Below, piece after piece: positions 53,788 to 63,255 of a stretch of DNA of 64,000 bases (positions within the stretch are counted from its first letter, which is position 1; the number at the start of each line of letters is the position of its first letter). Location: NCBI RefSeq assembly GCF_016765585.1, contig NZ_JAESWC010000018.1:310001-374000 (forward strand), in the 5' to 3' direction. Under the pieces are notes generated by a model, which searched no databases, had not been told where the DNA came from, and saw only the letters and a list, made by a program, of their open reading frames with translations. The translations under genes and the position numbers were made by a program. This DNA is from Clostridium rhizosphaerae. GTDB lineage: Bacteria; Bacillota; Clostridia; Clostridiales; Clostridiaceae.

Positions 53788-55503
53788 CTAGTCATTGTAT
53801 TTATCCGAACTATTTATAACTCTTACTATCCTATCTGCTACATTACCATCAACAGCATAGAAATTATCTTCAATATACAACTTCATTTTATTCATATATC
53901 CAAAATCTCTTGAAGATAGATATTCAGCTAATTTATATTCATCACTTACTCCAAGTGAAATACCATCCTTAACAAATCCACCCTCATCATTATATTTAGG
54001 CAATAATATACAAATAGAAGGTTTTCCCATTAACGCCCCTTCCAGCACAACTGTTGAATGAACACTGATAATAATATCGCACCAGGAAATTAAATTATAC
54101 AAATCTTGATCTTTTATTATAGAAGCATTCTTAATATTATAATTTTCTATAAGCGTATTATAGAAATCTGTATAATTATCTGCAGGGTGTAACTTAATAA
54201 TAAGTTCATATTCAGTCTCTAGAAGCTTCAATGCTTTAAACAGCATTTCTGTGGCTGGTTCAAGAAGATCCTTTAAATATTGAGTAGCATAAAGTATACG
54301 TATCTTTTTACTATTATTATCTAATCTATCCTTATACTGCTTTAATAAATCTGTTCTAGCTTGCCCAACTATAACCGTGTTTGCATTGCTGTAAATACTA
54401 GTATTATTAAGAAGCATATTCTGATATCTTCTTCCCCATAGAAAAGAGATAGTAGGAACTATATTAGTTTCACCTTTAGATTTTATAATATAATTTGGAG
54501 ATGTTTCATTTATTATTCCATGTTGTACTGCATAGCAGGGTACTCCCGCACGATGACTAGCCACTACAAAACATCTTCCTCTATCCCCTTCCCCTGCAAT
54601 CAGGCATTTTACGAATTTATATTTTTTAATAAATCGTTCTGCAGCTAAAATTTCTATCAAATAGTTTAAACATTCCTTTTTAAAATTAATAAGAGTTTCG
54701 AAAACAATAGCCTTGATATCATATTTTTTATAAGTATAATTTAAACTCTGAAAGTAACTTGTATAATCTTTTATTTTTGTTTCATCAACTAACTTCTTAG
54801 AAACGAGCCTTTTATATAAAATAAAAAACTCAAAAGGGCAATATTCATTCTTATACTGTGAAGCCTTATCTATTTGACTCCTACTGCTAAGAAGTTGTAA
54901 TTCTAAAACATTGTTTGATATTTTAAGCTTATTAATGGCCTTTCCAAGCTGAGTATCAAAATAACCTCTATAGTCATCATTATTAATAAAATTAATATCA
55001 GCAGAATGGGTTAATGCTAAAGTTCTTCCTTTCGTACCTCTAAAGGAAAATTTAAATAAATTCACTGATCCTTTAATATACCTTTTAGCTAAGCCGAAAT
55101 AATACTTAAAGTCAAAACGTTTGGTTATCTGTATCTCTGATTCTACCATCTCTGCTCTTATTTTAAATAAGTCTTTTGCAACAGTATATAATACTTTATC
55201 ATCCGTTTTAAGCAAGTACTTATCTGATTCATTATTGACTATATTCTTCATTAATTCAATGAAGAATATAATATTCTTTAATTTACCATAAAGTGTAGGT
55301 CTAACAAAAAAATACATTGGTATTCCATCGTAGGTGAAAAAGTCTTCTATGGTCTTATTATCTGTCATCTGACCTTCCAGATATTGAATAAAATCAAATG
55401 AAACTTCGTCGACAGACAGAGAACCTGTAAAATCAAATAAGTTAATTATTTTATTATTATTAGAAATAGTTTTTTGGACATCAGTATATATTATTTCTAT
55501 CAT
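53788..55503 (-). CDS. GT-B-type transferase, polysialyl/CDP-glycerol-transferase-like
   Basis: 571 residues. The first 300 are not recognised. The C-terminal half resembles capsule, polysialyl and CDP-glycerol glycerophosphotransferase-like proteins: CLIAGEGDRGRCFVVASHRAG, AVQHGI, ILYATQYLKDLLEPA, ELIIKLHPADNYTDF and IISVHSTVVLEGALMGKPSICI. The HPAD and HST-X4-E segments are the usual donor-binding motifs. It may add glycerol phosphate, Kdo-like or sialic-acid-like units; a nonulosonic acid donor would fit the LegB/LegC genes upstream, but this is inference. ATG after AAAAAGG. Confidence 0.68.
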   Translation of the reverse strand: MIEIIYTDVQKTISNNNKIINLFDFTGSLSVDEVSFDFIQYLEGQMTDNKTIEDFFTYDGIPMYFFVRPTLYGKLKNIIFFIELMKNIVNNESDKYLLKTDDKVLYTVAKDLFKIRAEMVESEIQITKRFDFKYYFGLAKRYIKGSVNLFKFSFRGTKGRTLALTHSADINFINNDDYRGYFDTQLGKAINKLKISNNVLELQLLSSRSQIDKASQYKNEYCPFEFFILYKRLVSKKLVDETKIKDYTSYFQSLNYTYKKYDIKAIVFETLINFKKECLNYLIEILAAERFIKKYKFVKCLIAGEGDRGRCFVVASHRAGVPCYAVQHGIINETSPNYIIKSKGETNIVPTISFLWGRRYQNMLLNNTSIYSNANTVIVGQARTDLLKQYKDRLDNNSKKIRILYATQYLKDLLEPATEMLFKALKLLETEYELIIKLHPADNYTDFYNTLIENYNIKNASIIKDQDLYNLISWCDIIISVHSTVVLEGALMGKPSICILLPKYNDEGGFVKDGISLGVSDEYKLAEYLSSRDFGYMNKMKLYIEDNFYAVDGNVADRIVRVINSSDKYND

Positions 55504-55546
55504 TAGCCTTTTTCCTTTATCATTTAGTATCTAAAGTAACCTATAA

Positions 55547-56524
55547 TTATCTATTTTTAATTATAACTTTTCCTAATTGCTTTGCAATATTTGAAAGCTT
55601 ATATAACTTTGAATAATCCTTCCATATTTTATAATAAGGCTTTTGCGTTGAACCAAAAGCTCTAAAGAATCGTTCAATTGGCTCAATCATACTGCCTTCA
55701 AAATCAAATTTTTTTACTACTGTAGATGCAAACTTAATTGCATTCCATAACAATAACGTAGTGGCTTCACTATTCCTTAACTCTGGATCAGCACCACCCA
55801 TTAAATAATACATGCTGGTATCATCCCAAACTAAATAAATAGCTGCATGAATTCTACCTTGCAAATCTTCCGCATATAAAATCTTTCTGCATCTATTTTC
55901 TTTACATGCCATATCTATTCTTTCTATAAGTTCAAATGAATATGGCATACTCATATTTTGTCTTTTAAAAGTCAAAAATATCATTTTATAAAAAGTTTCT
56001 ATAGAACAGTCTTCTTTTACAGATACAACTTTTTCCGACTTTCTAATCTGAGTTTTAACTTTACCGTCTGTTTCCTGATAAACCCTATCTATATTTGATA
56101 AGTCATCAATTACATAGGTGTATCTTGTAGATTGATTATACTGTTTCCAATAGAAAGGTAGCCAATTAGTAAATGTATAGTCATAGTTTTGTACATAGAA
56201 ATCCAATTTCAATACTTCAATCTTGTTAATTATTTCATTAATAATATCTTTTTCATAGCTAAGTTTGCTAGTATACTTTTGATTATCAGGATAACAAATC
56301 CATATTCCATTTTTTTGAGTAAGAAGAGGCATTGAAATTCCTTTAAATATCTTGTTCTTTGTTGTTGTATATGGCATAGATGCAATAATCTTACCACCCT
56401 TTTCTACAAGCAGCACATCCCAGTTTTCTTCTCCACATACAGCATCCAACCACCATGACCTAGAAAATATAGGAATGGTTTTTTCTTTGTCACATAATTC
56501 TCTATACTTTTCTTTGCTAGTCAT
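55547..56524 (-). CDS. FemAB/GNAT-fold acyltransferase (BioF2-like), first of two
   Basis: 325 residues. SRSWWLDAVCGEENWDVLLVEKGGKIIASMPY at the N-terminus and the second GNAT half (AEDLQGRIHAAIYLVWDDTSMYYLMGG, NSEATTLLLWNAIKFA, FDFEGSM) match FemAB-like proteins found in exopolysaccharide clusters. They probably transfer an amino acid or acyl group to an amino sugar or to peptidoglycan. The ATG at 56524 follows AAGGAG at eight bases. A distant relative is at 63256-64000. Confidence 0.8.
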   Translation of the reverse strand: MTSKEKYRELCDKEKTIPIFSRSWWLDAVCGEENWDVLLVEKGGKIIASMPYTTTKNKIFKGISMPLLTQKNGIWICYPDNQKYTSKLSYEKDIINEIINKIEVLKLDFYVQNYDYTFTNWLPFYWKQYNQSTRYTYVIDDLSNIDRVYQETDGKVKTQIRKSEKVVSVKEDCSIETFYKMIFLTFKRQNMSMPYSFELIERIDMACKENRCRKILYAEDLQGRIHAAIYLVWDDTSMYYLMGGADPELRNSEATTLLLWNAIKFASTVVKKFDFEGSMIEPIERFFRAFGSTQKPYYKIWKDYSKLYKLSNIAKQLGKVIIKNR

Positions 56525-56559
56525 CAACAATTCTCCTTAAAGTTTCATTAGTTGCTCAT

Positions 56560-57303
56560 TTACTGATTTCTTAACAATTGATTTTCTGGTACATTTCTCA
56601 TTGGTTTTGATGGGTTTCCGCAAACAATTGTTTCTGCTTCAACATCTTTAGTAACAGTACTACCTGCAGCAACAAAACCATCTTCATTAATTATTTTTCC
56701 AGGCAGTATTGTAGCCTGAGCACCAATTCTTGCTCCTTTTTTAACTGTAACGCCTTTAAATTTGCCAAATCTTTCTTTTGATCTTGCGGCAAAATTATCA
56801 TTAGATGTTACCACTCCAGGTGCGATAAAAACATAATCCTCTAACTTAGAGTACGCAGTTATATATGCATTTGTTTCCAGCTTACAATTTGAACCAATTT
56901 CACAGAAATTTTCAACAGCTACTCCTCTTCCTATTATTGTTTTACTCCCAATAGATACATTTTCACGTATAGTAGCCAAGTCTGCTACTAAAGTTTTTTC
57001 ACCTATTTTGCAGCCACTGTATATAATTACACCAGCTCCAATTAAACAATTGTCCCCTAACTCCGCTGGCGAAAGCTTTTCGTCATCTTTAAAGATACTA
57101 TTTGCAGCTCTCATAGGCTCCTTACCTATAACAGTATTATCATCTATTCTAACATTTTTTCCAATTATACTACCTTTTCTTATAATCACGTTATGACCAA
57201 TAATACAATTTTTTCCTATTTGAACACCATCTTCTACTACACTAAAATGTCCTAAAGAAACATTATCAGCTATTGTTGAATTATCAGAAATAAAACAGTC
57301 CAT
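56560..57303 (-). CDS. Left-handed beta-helix acyltransferase (WlbB/LpxA-like hexapeptide repeats)
   Basis: 247 residues built of hexapeptide repeats from about residue 8 to 230 (IADNVSLGHFSVVEDGVQIG, IIGHNVIIRKGSIIG, VGSxVTKDV at the end). It should form a trimer and transfer acetyl or another acyl group from CoA to a sugar amine. The gene follows a Gfo/Idh-type dehydrogenase by 29 bases, the order seen in wlbA-wlbB-type pathways for diamino-sugar acids, so the pair may act on one nucleotide sugar. GGAGATGAG before the ATG. Confidence 0.82.
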   Translation of the reverse strand: MDCFISDNSTIADNVSLGHFSVVEDGVQIGKNCIIGHNVIIRKGSIIGKNVRIDDNTVIGKEPMRAANSIFKDDEKLSPAELGDNCLIGAGVIIYSGCKIGEKTLVADLATIRENVSIGSKTIIGRGVAVENFCEIGSNCKLETNAYITAYSKLEDYVFIAPGVVTSNDNFAARSKERFGKFKGVTVKKGARIGAQATILPGKIINEDGFVAAGSTVTKDVEAETIVCGNPSKPMRNVPENQLLRNQ

Positions 57304-57332
57304 ACTCTCATCTCCATTATACTACTATTAAA

Positions 57333-58433
57333 TTATTTATCTTCTGTATTAATCATATCTAATGTAGAAAAATCATTCAAAGGAAATTTAACAGGCATAT
57401 CAGTAAGTCTTGATTTGTATGCAGCCAAAATTATAGACATCCCTTTTTTTCCTTCTAAACCATTTATCAATGGTTCTCTATTTTTATTGATAGAGTCAAT
57501 CATGTCCTTAAATAAAGGTATATGACCGTAACCATAAACTGAATCAGGATCATTTTCCTGAGCTCTTAAAATGGTATCCTCACTATCTATATTATCTGAA
57601 AATCTCCAAACTTCTATTTTATTTACAGCAAGTCCTCCAATACAAACAGTTCCATTTTCACCAAAAATGCTAAGCGTTTCTTCTAAATTTTTAGGAAATA
57701 CACATGCACTTCCTTCTACGATTCCTATAGCTCCATTCTTAAACCTTATAACAATTGCTCCAAAGTCTTCAGCTTCAATATCCCTTAAGAAGGTATCACT
57801 TTGAGAATATACCGTATCTATATCTCCACCCATCATCCACTGAAGTAAATCAATATTATGTATGCATTGATTCATCAACGTTCCGCCATCCAGTTTCCAT
57901 GTACCTCTCCATGGAGCCTGTTGATAATAGCCCATATTTCTATTCCACAGTATTCTAGCTGTTCCATTTACAAGTTTTCCAAATCTATTTTCTTCTACAG
58001 CCTTTCTAAGCTCTTGTATTGATTTATTAAATCTATTTTGGTGACATACACAAAGCTTAACATTATTGTTTTCAGCACACTTTATCATATTATCAGCATC
58101 GGTAATTGATAATGCCATTGGTTTCTCAACTATTACATGTTTACCTTTATTCATACAATGCATAGCTATCTCTGGATGGTATCCGCTCTCTGTAGCTATA
58201 GTAACTACATCTATGCCTATTTCATCAAGCATCTTGGTTAAATCAGTGTAAACGCTGATATTTACCGGGCTACTTATTTGAGATAAATACTCATCTCTTC
58301 TCCTTACTGCGTTTTCCTCTATCACATCACATACCGCAACAAGCTCTGCCTCTGCATAATTATTTGCAATAGCCTCTACATGCTTATAAGAAATTCTTCC
58401 ACAACCTATAATAGCAAACTTTAATTTCCTCAT
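57333..58433 (-). CDS. Gfo/Idh/MocA-family sugar oxidoreductase
   Basis: 366 residues. An N-terminal Rossmann fold (FAIIGCGRISYKHVEAIANN) is followed by VEKPMALSITDADNMI with the EKP motif (catalytic Lys), and the C-terminal half by GGTLMNQCIHNIDLLQWMMGG (catalytic His/Asp region). It oxidises or reduces a sugar, probably the 3-position of a UDP-HexNAc(A) if it is WlbA-like. The ATG at 58433 follows GAGGTG at six bases. A promoter and a terminator lie in the gap upstream, so this gene may begin a new transcript. Confidence 0.85.
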   Translation of the reverse strand: MRKLKFAIIGCGRISYKHVEAIANNYAEAELVAVCDVIEENAVRRRDEYLSQISSPVNISVYTDLTKMLDEIGIDVVTIATESGYHPEIAMHCMNKGKHVIVEKPMALSITDADNMIKCAENNNVKLCVCHQNRFNKSIQELRKAVEENRFGKLVNGTARILWNRNMGYYQQAPWRGTWKLDGGTLMNQCIHNIDLLQWMMGGDIDTVYSQSDTFLRDIEAEDFGAIVIRFKNGAIGIVEGSACVFPKNLEETLSIFGENGTVCIGGLAVNKIEVWRFSDNIDSEDTILRAQENDPDSVYGYGHIPLFKDMIDSINKNREPLINGLEGKKGMSIILAAYKSRLTDMPVKFPLNDFSTLDMINTEDK

Positions 58434-58529
58434 TAAATACACCTCTATTCAGTATTTTCTTTATTAACAACTAATTCTATAATTAACTTCTTAGTTCCCA
58501 TTTTTGTTTTTTCATATTCCTCTCTAATC

Positions 58530-58557
58530 ATTTTACATCATTTTTAAAATTAATCAA
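58530..58557 (-). promoter_or_regulatory. Internal promoter of the glycan cluster
   Basis: On the minus strand -35 TTGATT (58557-58552), a 16-base spacer and -10 TAAAAT (58535-58530). It lies 95 bases before the Gfo/Idh start and just after the terminator at 58587-58612, so it would restart transcription for the downstream genes. Confidence 0.5.
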
Positions 58558-58586
58558 CTTCTTAGGCAAAAAACGTTGAATAAAAA

Positions 58587-58612
58587 AACATCAAGAGTAA
58601 TATCTTGATGTT
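58587..58612 (-). terminator. Internal terminator of the glycan cluster
   Basis: AACATCAAGA / TCTTGATGTT, 10 bp perfect with a 6-base loop, then TTTTTTTA on the minus strand. It overlaps the stop codon of the flippase gene. Confidence 0.85.
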
Positions 58613-60029
58613 ATTTCTTAAGCAGAATAACTTGTATTTTATTTTTTATAATATAAAATGCCAATGTTATACCTGTTATTATTATGATATATCTTATTAC
58701 CCACAGTGATTTAAGAATATAAAACATACCAGCTACAGCAAAGATAAAAACTATACTAAACACAAAATATCTCGTTTCAAATAGCTTACCTTTAGATAAT
58801 ACATTTGCGATAATATAATGATAAAGAAAAAGTAATATATATGATACTAGTGTTGTATAAGCCCCTGCTATATAGCCATACTTCGGTATTAATAGTAAAT
58901 TTAAAATTATATTAATAAAACCAGATAAAAATGTACCTATAGATATCAAGTAGGTCTTTTTCATATAAAATTCATAGTTAACTGGCAAGCTATACAAAAA
59001 TACAAAAAAATAGGAAATCATAATTATTGGAACTAACTTAAGTCCTTCCCAAAATCCTTTGCTCGACATCATCATTACTAGTTCTGGTGAAACAAATATT
59101 AGTATACTAACTATTACAGAAAATAGAATAATATAGTATTTCATTTTTTGCTTTATATCATCTACATTCCTCTTATCCATCTGTTCAAAAAACCAAGGTA
59201 CCCAGGCTTTATTTGTAGATGCCCATACCACGCTAACTATCATCCCCATATTATATGCAAAGCTATATATACCAGTTGCACTAAATCCTACATATTTTCT
59301 AATAAGAATTCTATCAAACTGAGATAAAATTAATCCAGATATACTATGAGGTATCAATGGTAGAGACAATGCTAAAGCATACTTCCAATACTTAATATTA
59401 ATTAGTTTTTTTCCCTTTACCAATATCAATATAAGTAGTACTATACCATATACACTTGTAACAACAAATCCTCCACCTATTCTGCCAATATACTTGTTTT
59501 GCGTTAAGCTTAATATAAGTACTATTGAAAGTATAACATTAAGTACAGTACTGCTAATTGAAATAAACAAATACTTTTTATATTGATATTCTATAGTATA
59601 TTTAGTGCTTACATAATCTACAACATAAGCAAAAAAACTTTGAAAAATTAATATCATTATCAGACTCACAGGAAGCTGTGTTGCAAAAGCTATACTATTT
59701 TTAAAAATGCACCCCAAAAAAACTGCCACAATTAACGAGATTATACTTAAAAAAAGAATAGAAGACAGGTAACCATCATAATCTTCTTTAAAGTCATGTT
59801 TAGCTTTTGACACACTTGAAGCTAGTCCTAAACTAATAATATACATGAAGGTTGACTGCCAAGTTGAATATAAATTTACAACCCCATAATTATCTGTATT
59901 TAACAATCTTGTAAATATGGGTATGGTTATAAAAGATATCCCTTGAAGAAAAAAGTTGCCTATAGTGTACCAGAACCCACTCTTTATTAGAGTATTTTGG
60001 GAAGCTTTATTTACAATGGCTTTAAACAT
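58611..60029 (-). CDS. Wzx-type polysaccharide flippase (second of two)
   Basis: 472 residues, about 12-14 membrane helices. SGFWYTIGNFFLQGISFITIPIFTRLLNTDNYGVVNLY is a standard Wzx N-terminus; LPLIPHSISGLILSQFDRILIRKYVG marks the middle of the chain. It should move a lipid-linked repeat unit across the membrane. It begins eight bases after the aminotransferase gene and ends in a terminator, so it closes the upstream transcript that also holds the LegB/LegC-type genes. It is not closely similar to the first flippase. Confidence 0.88.
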   Translation of the reverse strand: MFKAIVNKASQNTLIKSGFWYTIGNFFLQGISFITIPIFTRLLNTDNYGVVNLYSTWQSTFMYIISLGLASSVSKAKHDFKEDYDGYLSSILFLSIISLIVAVFLGCIFKNSIAFATQLPVSLIMILIFQSFFAYVVDYVSTKYTIEYQYKKYLFISISSTVLNVILSIVLILSLTQNKYIGRIGGGFVVTSVYGIVLLILILVKGKKLINIKYWKYALALSLPLIPHSISGLILSQFDRILIRKYVGFSATGIYSFAYNMGMIVSVVWASTNKAWVPWFFEQMDKRNVDDIKQKMKYYIILFSVIVSILIFVSPELVMMMSSKGFWEGLKLVPIIMISYFFVFLYSLPVNYEFYMKKTYLISIGTFLSGFINIILNLLLIPKYGYIAGAYTTLVSYILLFLYHYIIANVLSKGKLFETRYFVFSIVFIFAVAGMFYILKSLWVIRYIIIITGITLAFYIIKNKIQVILLKK

Positions 60030-60037
60030 ATATATAT

Positions 60038-61147
60038 CTATTTTCCTTTCCCAAGTTCCTTAATAACTTCACTTACTAGATTGATATCTTCATGAGTTAA
60101 CCCTACAGAGCTAGGTAGGTTTATACCTTTATTATATAAGTCGTTTGTTACATCTAGGTTACCACGCTTGCACATTTTGTATGGAGGCATATCGTGAATA
60201 GGCATAAAGAATGGCCTGGATTCAATCCCCTTTTCCTTAAGCCTGATAATGAGCTCATCTCTTGCTATGCCATATTCGTCCTCAACCACTACTGAATAGA
60301 GCCAAAAACAGTTTTTTACCCATTCTTTTTCCACTGGAATGGTTATACCTTTTACTTCATTTAGCTGTTTATTATAGTATTTAGCATTGCTTCTTTTTAC
60401 CTTAAGAAATTCTTCTATATTCTCTAATTGTGCTACCCCAAAGGCAGCAAGCAGATTAGGCATTCTAAAATTATAGCCTACTTCTGGATGATAAAACGCC
60501 TTGTTCTCCAGCACTACCTTTGTTTGAGTAGATAAAAACTTTGCTCTATCCGCATACTCTTCATTATTAGATACAAGCATACCGCCTGCTCCAGTAGTTA
60601 TTAGTTTATTTCCATTAAAGCTATAACATCCAATATGACCAACTGTACCAACCATACCTCCCTTATACTCAGAACCTAGGGCTTCGGTAGCATCCTCAAT
60701 TACAAATAGGTTATGCCTCCTAGCTATATCCATAATCATATCCATATCAGCGGGATGACCGTATATATGTACTGGTAATATAGCTTTTGTTTTTGGTGTA
60801 ATTAGTTCTTCTATTTTTTCAGCATCCATTACATACGTATCTCTGCAAACATCAACAAATACAGGCGTCGCTCCTACATATTTTATTGCATTTACTGGCG
60901 ATATAAACGTTAAAGAAGGAACTATAACTTCATCTCCTTCACCTACACCCAGCGTAACTAGGGCAAGCTGTATTGCTGCTGTTCCATTCATTGTTACAAC
61001 AGCTTTCTTAGCCTTAACATATTCAGCAAATTTTATCTCAAAAAGATCTACATAGCTTCCAACTGATGAAACCCAGCCTGTATCAATACAGTCCTTTACA
61101 TACTTCCACTCGTTACCTCTTATTTCGGGAATACTTAATGGTATCAT
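60038..61147 (-). CDS. LegC-type PLP-dependent sugar aminotransferase (DegT/DnrJ/EryC1 family)
   Basis: 369 residues. VTMNGTAAIQLALVTLGVGEGDEVIVPSLTF binds the PLP phosphate, EDATEALGSEYKG holds the Asp that contacts the ring nitrogen, and Lys181 in YSFNGNKLITTGAGG forms the Schiff base. The sequence is of the LegC kind (ISPVNAIKYVGATPVFVDV, VHIYGHPADMD), which aminates position 4 of a 4-keto-6-deoxy-HexNAc nucleotide made by LegB. legB lies directly upstream. AAAGGAGG before the ATG. Confidence 0.87.
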   Translation of the reverse strand: MIPLSIPEIRGNEWKYVKDCIDTGWVSSVGSYVDLFEIKFAEYVKAKKAVVTMNGTAAIQLALVTLGVGEGDEVIVPSLTFISPVNAIKYVGATPVFVDVCRDTYVMDAEKIEELITPKTKAILPVHIYGHPADMDMIMDIARRHNLFVIEDATEALGSEYKGGMVGTVGHIGCYSFNGNKLITTGAGGMLVSNNEEYADRAKFLSTQTKVVLENKAFYHPEVGYNFRMPNLLAAFGVAQLENIEEFLKVKRSNAKYYNKQLNEVKGITIPVEKEWVKNCFWLYSVVVEDEYGIARDELIIRLKEKGIESRPFFMPIHDMPPYKMCKRGNLDVTNDLYNKGINLPSSVGLTHEDINLVSEVIKELGKGK

Positions 61148-61179
61148 AGAAATACCTCCTTTAAATTTATTCTTTAGTA

Positions 61180-62172
61180 TTAAACGTTATATATATCAGT
61201 CTTGAAGTAGCTAAGATTGTTTCCAATCCACTCAATAGTTTCCTTTAATCCTTGTTCTAAAGAGTATTTCGGTTCCCATCCTGTCAACTCTTTTATTTTT
61301 TTGTTATCAGCCCATAATCTATTAACTTCACTCTTCTCTGGTCTCAGCCTTTCTTCATCGCAAATTACTTTTACGTCCTTGCCAATTACTTCTATTATCT
61401 TTCTTACAGTATCACCAATTGAAATCTCATAATTTGATCCGGCGTTAACCACTTCTCCTATAGTACTATCACTCTCAGCTACCTTGATAAATGCATTAGC
61501 AGTATCCTTTACATAGTTAAAGTCACGAGTAGGTGTTAAGCTTCCAAGCTTCAGCTCTGTTTTTCCAGACAGAATTTGAGAAATAATTGTTGGTATAACT
61601 GCTCTTGCAGATTGTCTAGGCCCGTATGTATTGAATGGCCTGATTGTAGCCACGGGAACATTAAAGGATTTATAGAAGCTTTCTGCCATCTTGTCTGCAG
61701 ATATTTTAGAGGCTGAATATGGAGACTGTCCCTGCATAGGATGTTTTTCATCTATTGGCACATATAAAGCTGTTCCATAAGTTTCACTTGTTGATGTATG
61801 AACTATTTTTTCAACTCCAAATTCTCTACATGCCTCTAAAACATTGGTTGTTCCTTCAACATTAGTTCTAACATAAGCCATAGGAGAAGAATAGGAATAA
61901 GGAATAGCTATTAAAGCTGCCAGGTGAAAAACAACATCCTGACCTTTTATAACTCTTTTAAGACCATCATATTCCCTTATATCTCCTGTAACAATATTTA
62001 AGCTTTTTTTAATGTCTTTATGAAACGTATCGATCCAACCCCAGTTATTAAAAGAATTATATTGAACAAGTGCAGTAACTTCAGCTCCCAGTTCAACTAA
62101 CTTTTCTGTCAAATGACTTCCAATAAAACCTTCTGAACCGGTTACCAATACTTTTTTTCCTGATAAATTCAT
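61180..62172 (-). CDS. LegB-type nucleotide-sugar 4,6-dehydratase
   Basis: 330 residues, extended SDR. LVTGSEGFIGSH (9-20) binds NAD; TSTSETYGTA and Tyr152-X3-Lys156 in YSASK are catalytic. It should remove water from UDP- or GDP-GlcNAc to give the 4-keto-6-deoxy sugar for LegC. The likeness to LegB (UNALVQYNSFNNWGWIDTF-type segment, SPMAYVRTNVEGT) is strong in my reading. GGAGG before the ATG; 32 bases precede legC. Confidence 0.87.
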   Translation of the reverse strand: MNLSGKKVLVTGSEGFIGSHLTEKLVELGAEVTALVQYNSFNNWGWIDTFHKDIKKSLNIVTGDIREYDGLKRVIKGQDVVFHLAALIAIPYSYSSPMAYVRTNVEGTTNVLEACREFGVEKIVHTSTSETYGTALYVPIDEKHPMQGQSPYSASKISADKMAESFYKSFNVPVATIRPFNTYGPRQSARAVIPTIISQILSGKTELKLGSLTPTRDFNYVKDTANAFIKVAESDSTIGEVVNAGSNYEISIGDTVRKIIEVIGKDVKVICDEERLRPEKSEVNRLWADNKKIKELTGWEPKYSLEQGLKETIEWIGNNLSYFKTDIYNV

Positions 62173-62199
62173 TATTTTTTAATCCTCCGCGTTAGTTTA

Positions 62200-63246
62200 T
62201 TAAAAATATTTCTTTATATCCTCATTAGCTTTATAATAGTCTTTTAACTGTCCTATATCCATCCAATACTCAAGTATAGGGTAACTTCCCACTTTATCCT
62301 TGTTTTCTAAAACTTTGTTTATCAATTCAGTTATATCGAAATAATCATTCTCAGGTATATATTTAAGCGTATCCGGGCTAAGAACATATATACCGCCATT
62401 TACATAAAAGTTCACTATTGGTTTTTCTTCTATTGACGTAACACATGTATCATCAATATTAAGGACTCCATACGGAATCTGAGTCTCATAGTTTCGAGCG
62501 CCAATTGTCATCTTAAAATTATTTTGCTGATGATACTCAAGAAGTCTGTTAAAACAAACATTAGTAAGTATATCACCATTAATTACAAAAAAATCTTTAT
62601 TTAAAAACTGTTCTGCAAGTTTTATTGCACCTGCAGTCCCCATTCTCTTATCTTCCCTAATATACTTTATAGATACTCCAAAATCAGAACCATCTCTAAA
62701 ATAATTTTCTATGATTTCTGATTTATAATTTACAGATAGTAATATATTTTTATAACCCTTTATCTTGAATTGTTCAATTATAGTTTCAAGTATAGGTTTA
62801 CCGCCAACTTTTAACATTGGCTTTGGCAAATCATTTGTTAAGGGTCTAAGTCTTGTTCCTAACCCTCCAGCCATAATTAATACGGGGTTATCCCTATAAA
62901 CACTGAAATTATCATTATCTACTTCTAATAAATCTATAACTACATTGTACTGATCTATTATAGGTATAAACCTAATTTTATCATTCTTAAATATATTTTC
63001 TATATCTTTTTTATCATAATTATCAAGCAGATACTTACATTTCTTATTATAAATCTTTGTTATGGTTGATGAAGTACCGGCACCGTCGATAATAGCCCTT
63101 CTTATATCTCCATCTGTTATAGTTCCAATCAGTTCTTTATTATCACTTACAACTATAGCAATACCTTTTGCATTACTGTCTATTTTCTTAAGAGTTTCAA
63201 TTATAGTTGTTTGTTCTGTTACTAATAAATTATCTAAATACGCCAT
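62200..63246 (-). CDS. Sugar-1-phosphate nucleotidyltransferase with N-terminal CBS pair (PtmE-like)
   Basis: 348 residues. Residues 1-115 are two CBS domains (AIVVSDNKELIGTITDGDIRR in the first), usually adenine-nucleotide sensors. Residues 121-348 are a nucleotidyltransferase with MAGGLGTRLRPLT (125-137), KPMLKVGGKP and FFVINGDIL. The same two-domain order occurs in PtmE of Campylobacter, which makes GDP-glucosamine at the start of the GDP route to legionaminic acid. Its place before legB and legC fits. The base it uses cannot be proved from sequence. GGGGG before the ATG. Confidence 0.85.
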   Translation of the reverse strand: MAYLDNLLVTEQTTIIETLKKIDSNAKGIAIVVSDNKELIGTITDGDIRRAIIDGAGTSSTITKIYNKKCKYLLDNYDKKDIENIFKNDKIRFIPIIDQYNVVIDLLEVDNDNFSVYRDNPVLIMAGGLGTRLRPLTNDLPKPMLKVGGKPILETIIEQFKIKGYKNILLSVNYKSEIIENYFRDGSDFGVSIKYIREDKRMGTAGAIKLAEQFLNKDFFVINGDILTNVCFNRLLEYHQQNNFKMTIGARNYETQIPYGVLNIDDTCVTSIEEKPIVNFYVNGGIYVLSPDTLKYIPENDYFDITELINKVLENKDKVGSYPILEYWMDIGQLKDYYKANEDIKKYF

Positions 63247-63255
63247 ATTAACCCC

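Noticed and set aside
58445-58531. A 28-codon ATG frame before the Gfo/Idh gene (minus strand)
   Set aside because: Its ATG overlaps the predicted -10 box, so it would lie at or before the transcript start, and it has no ribosome site.
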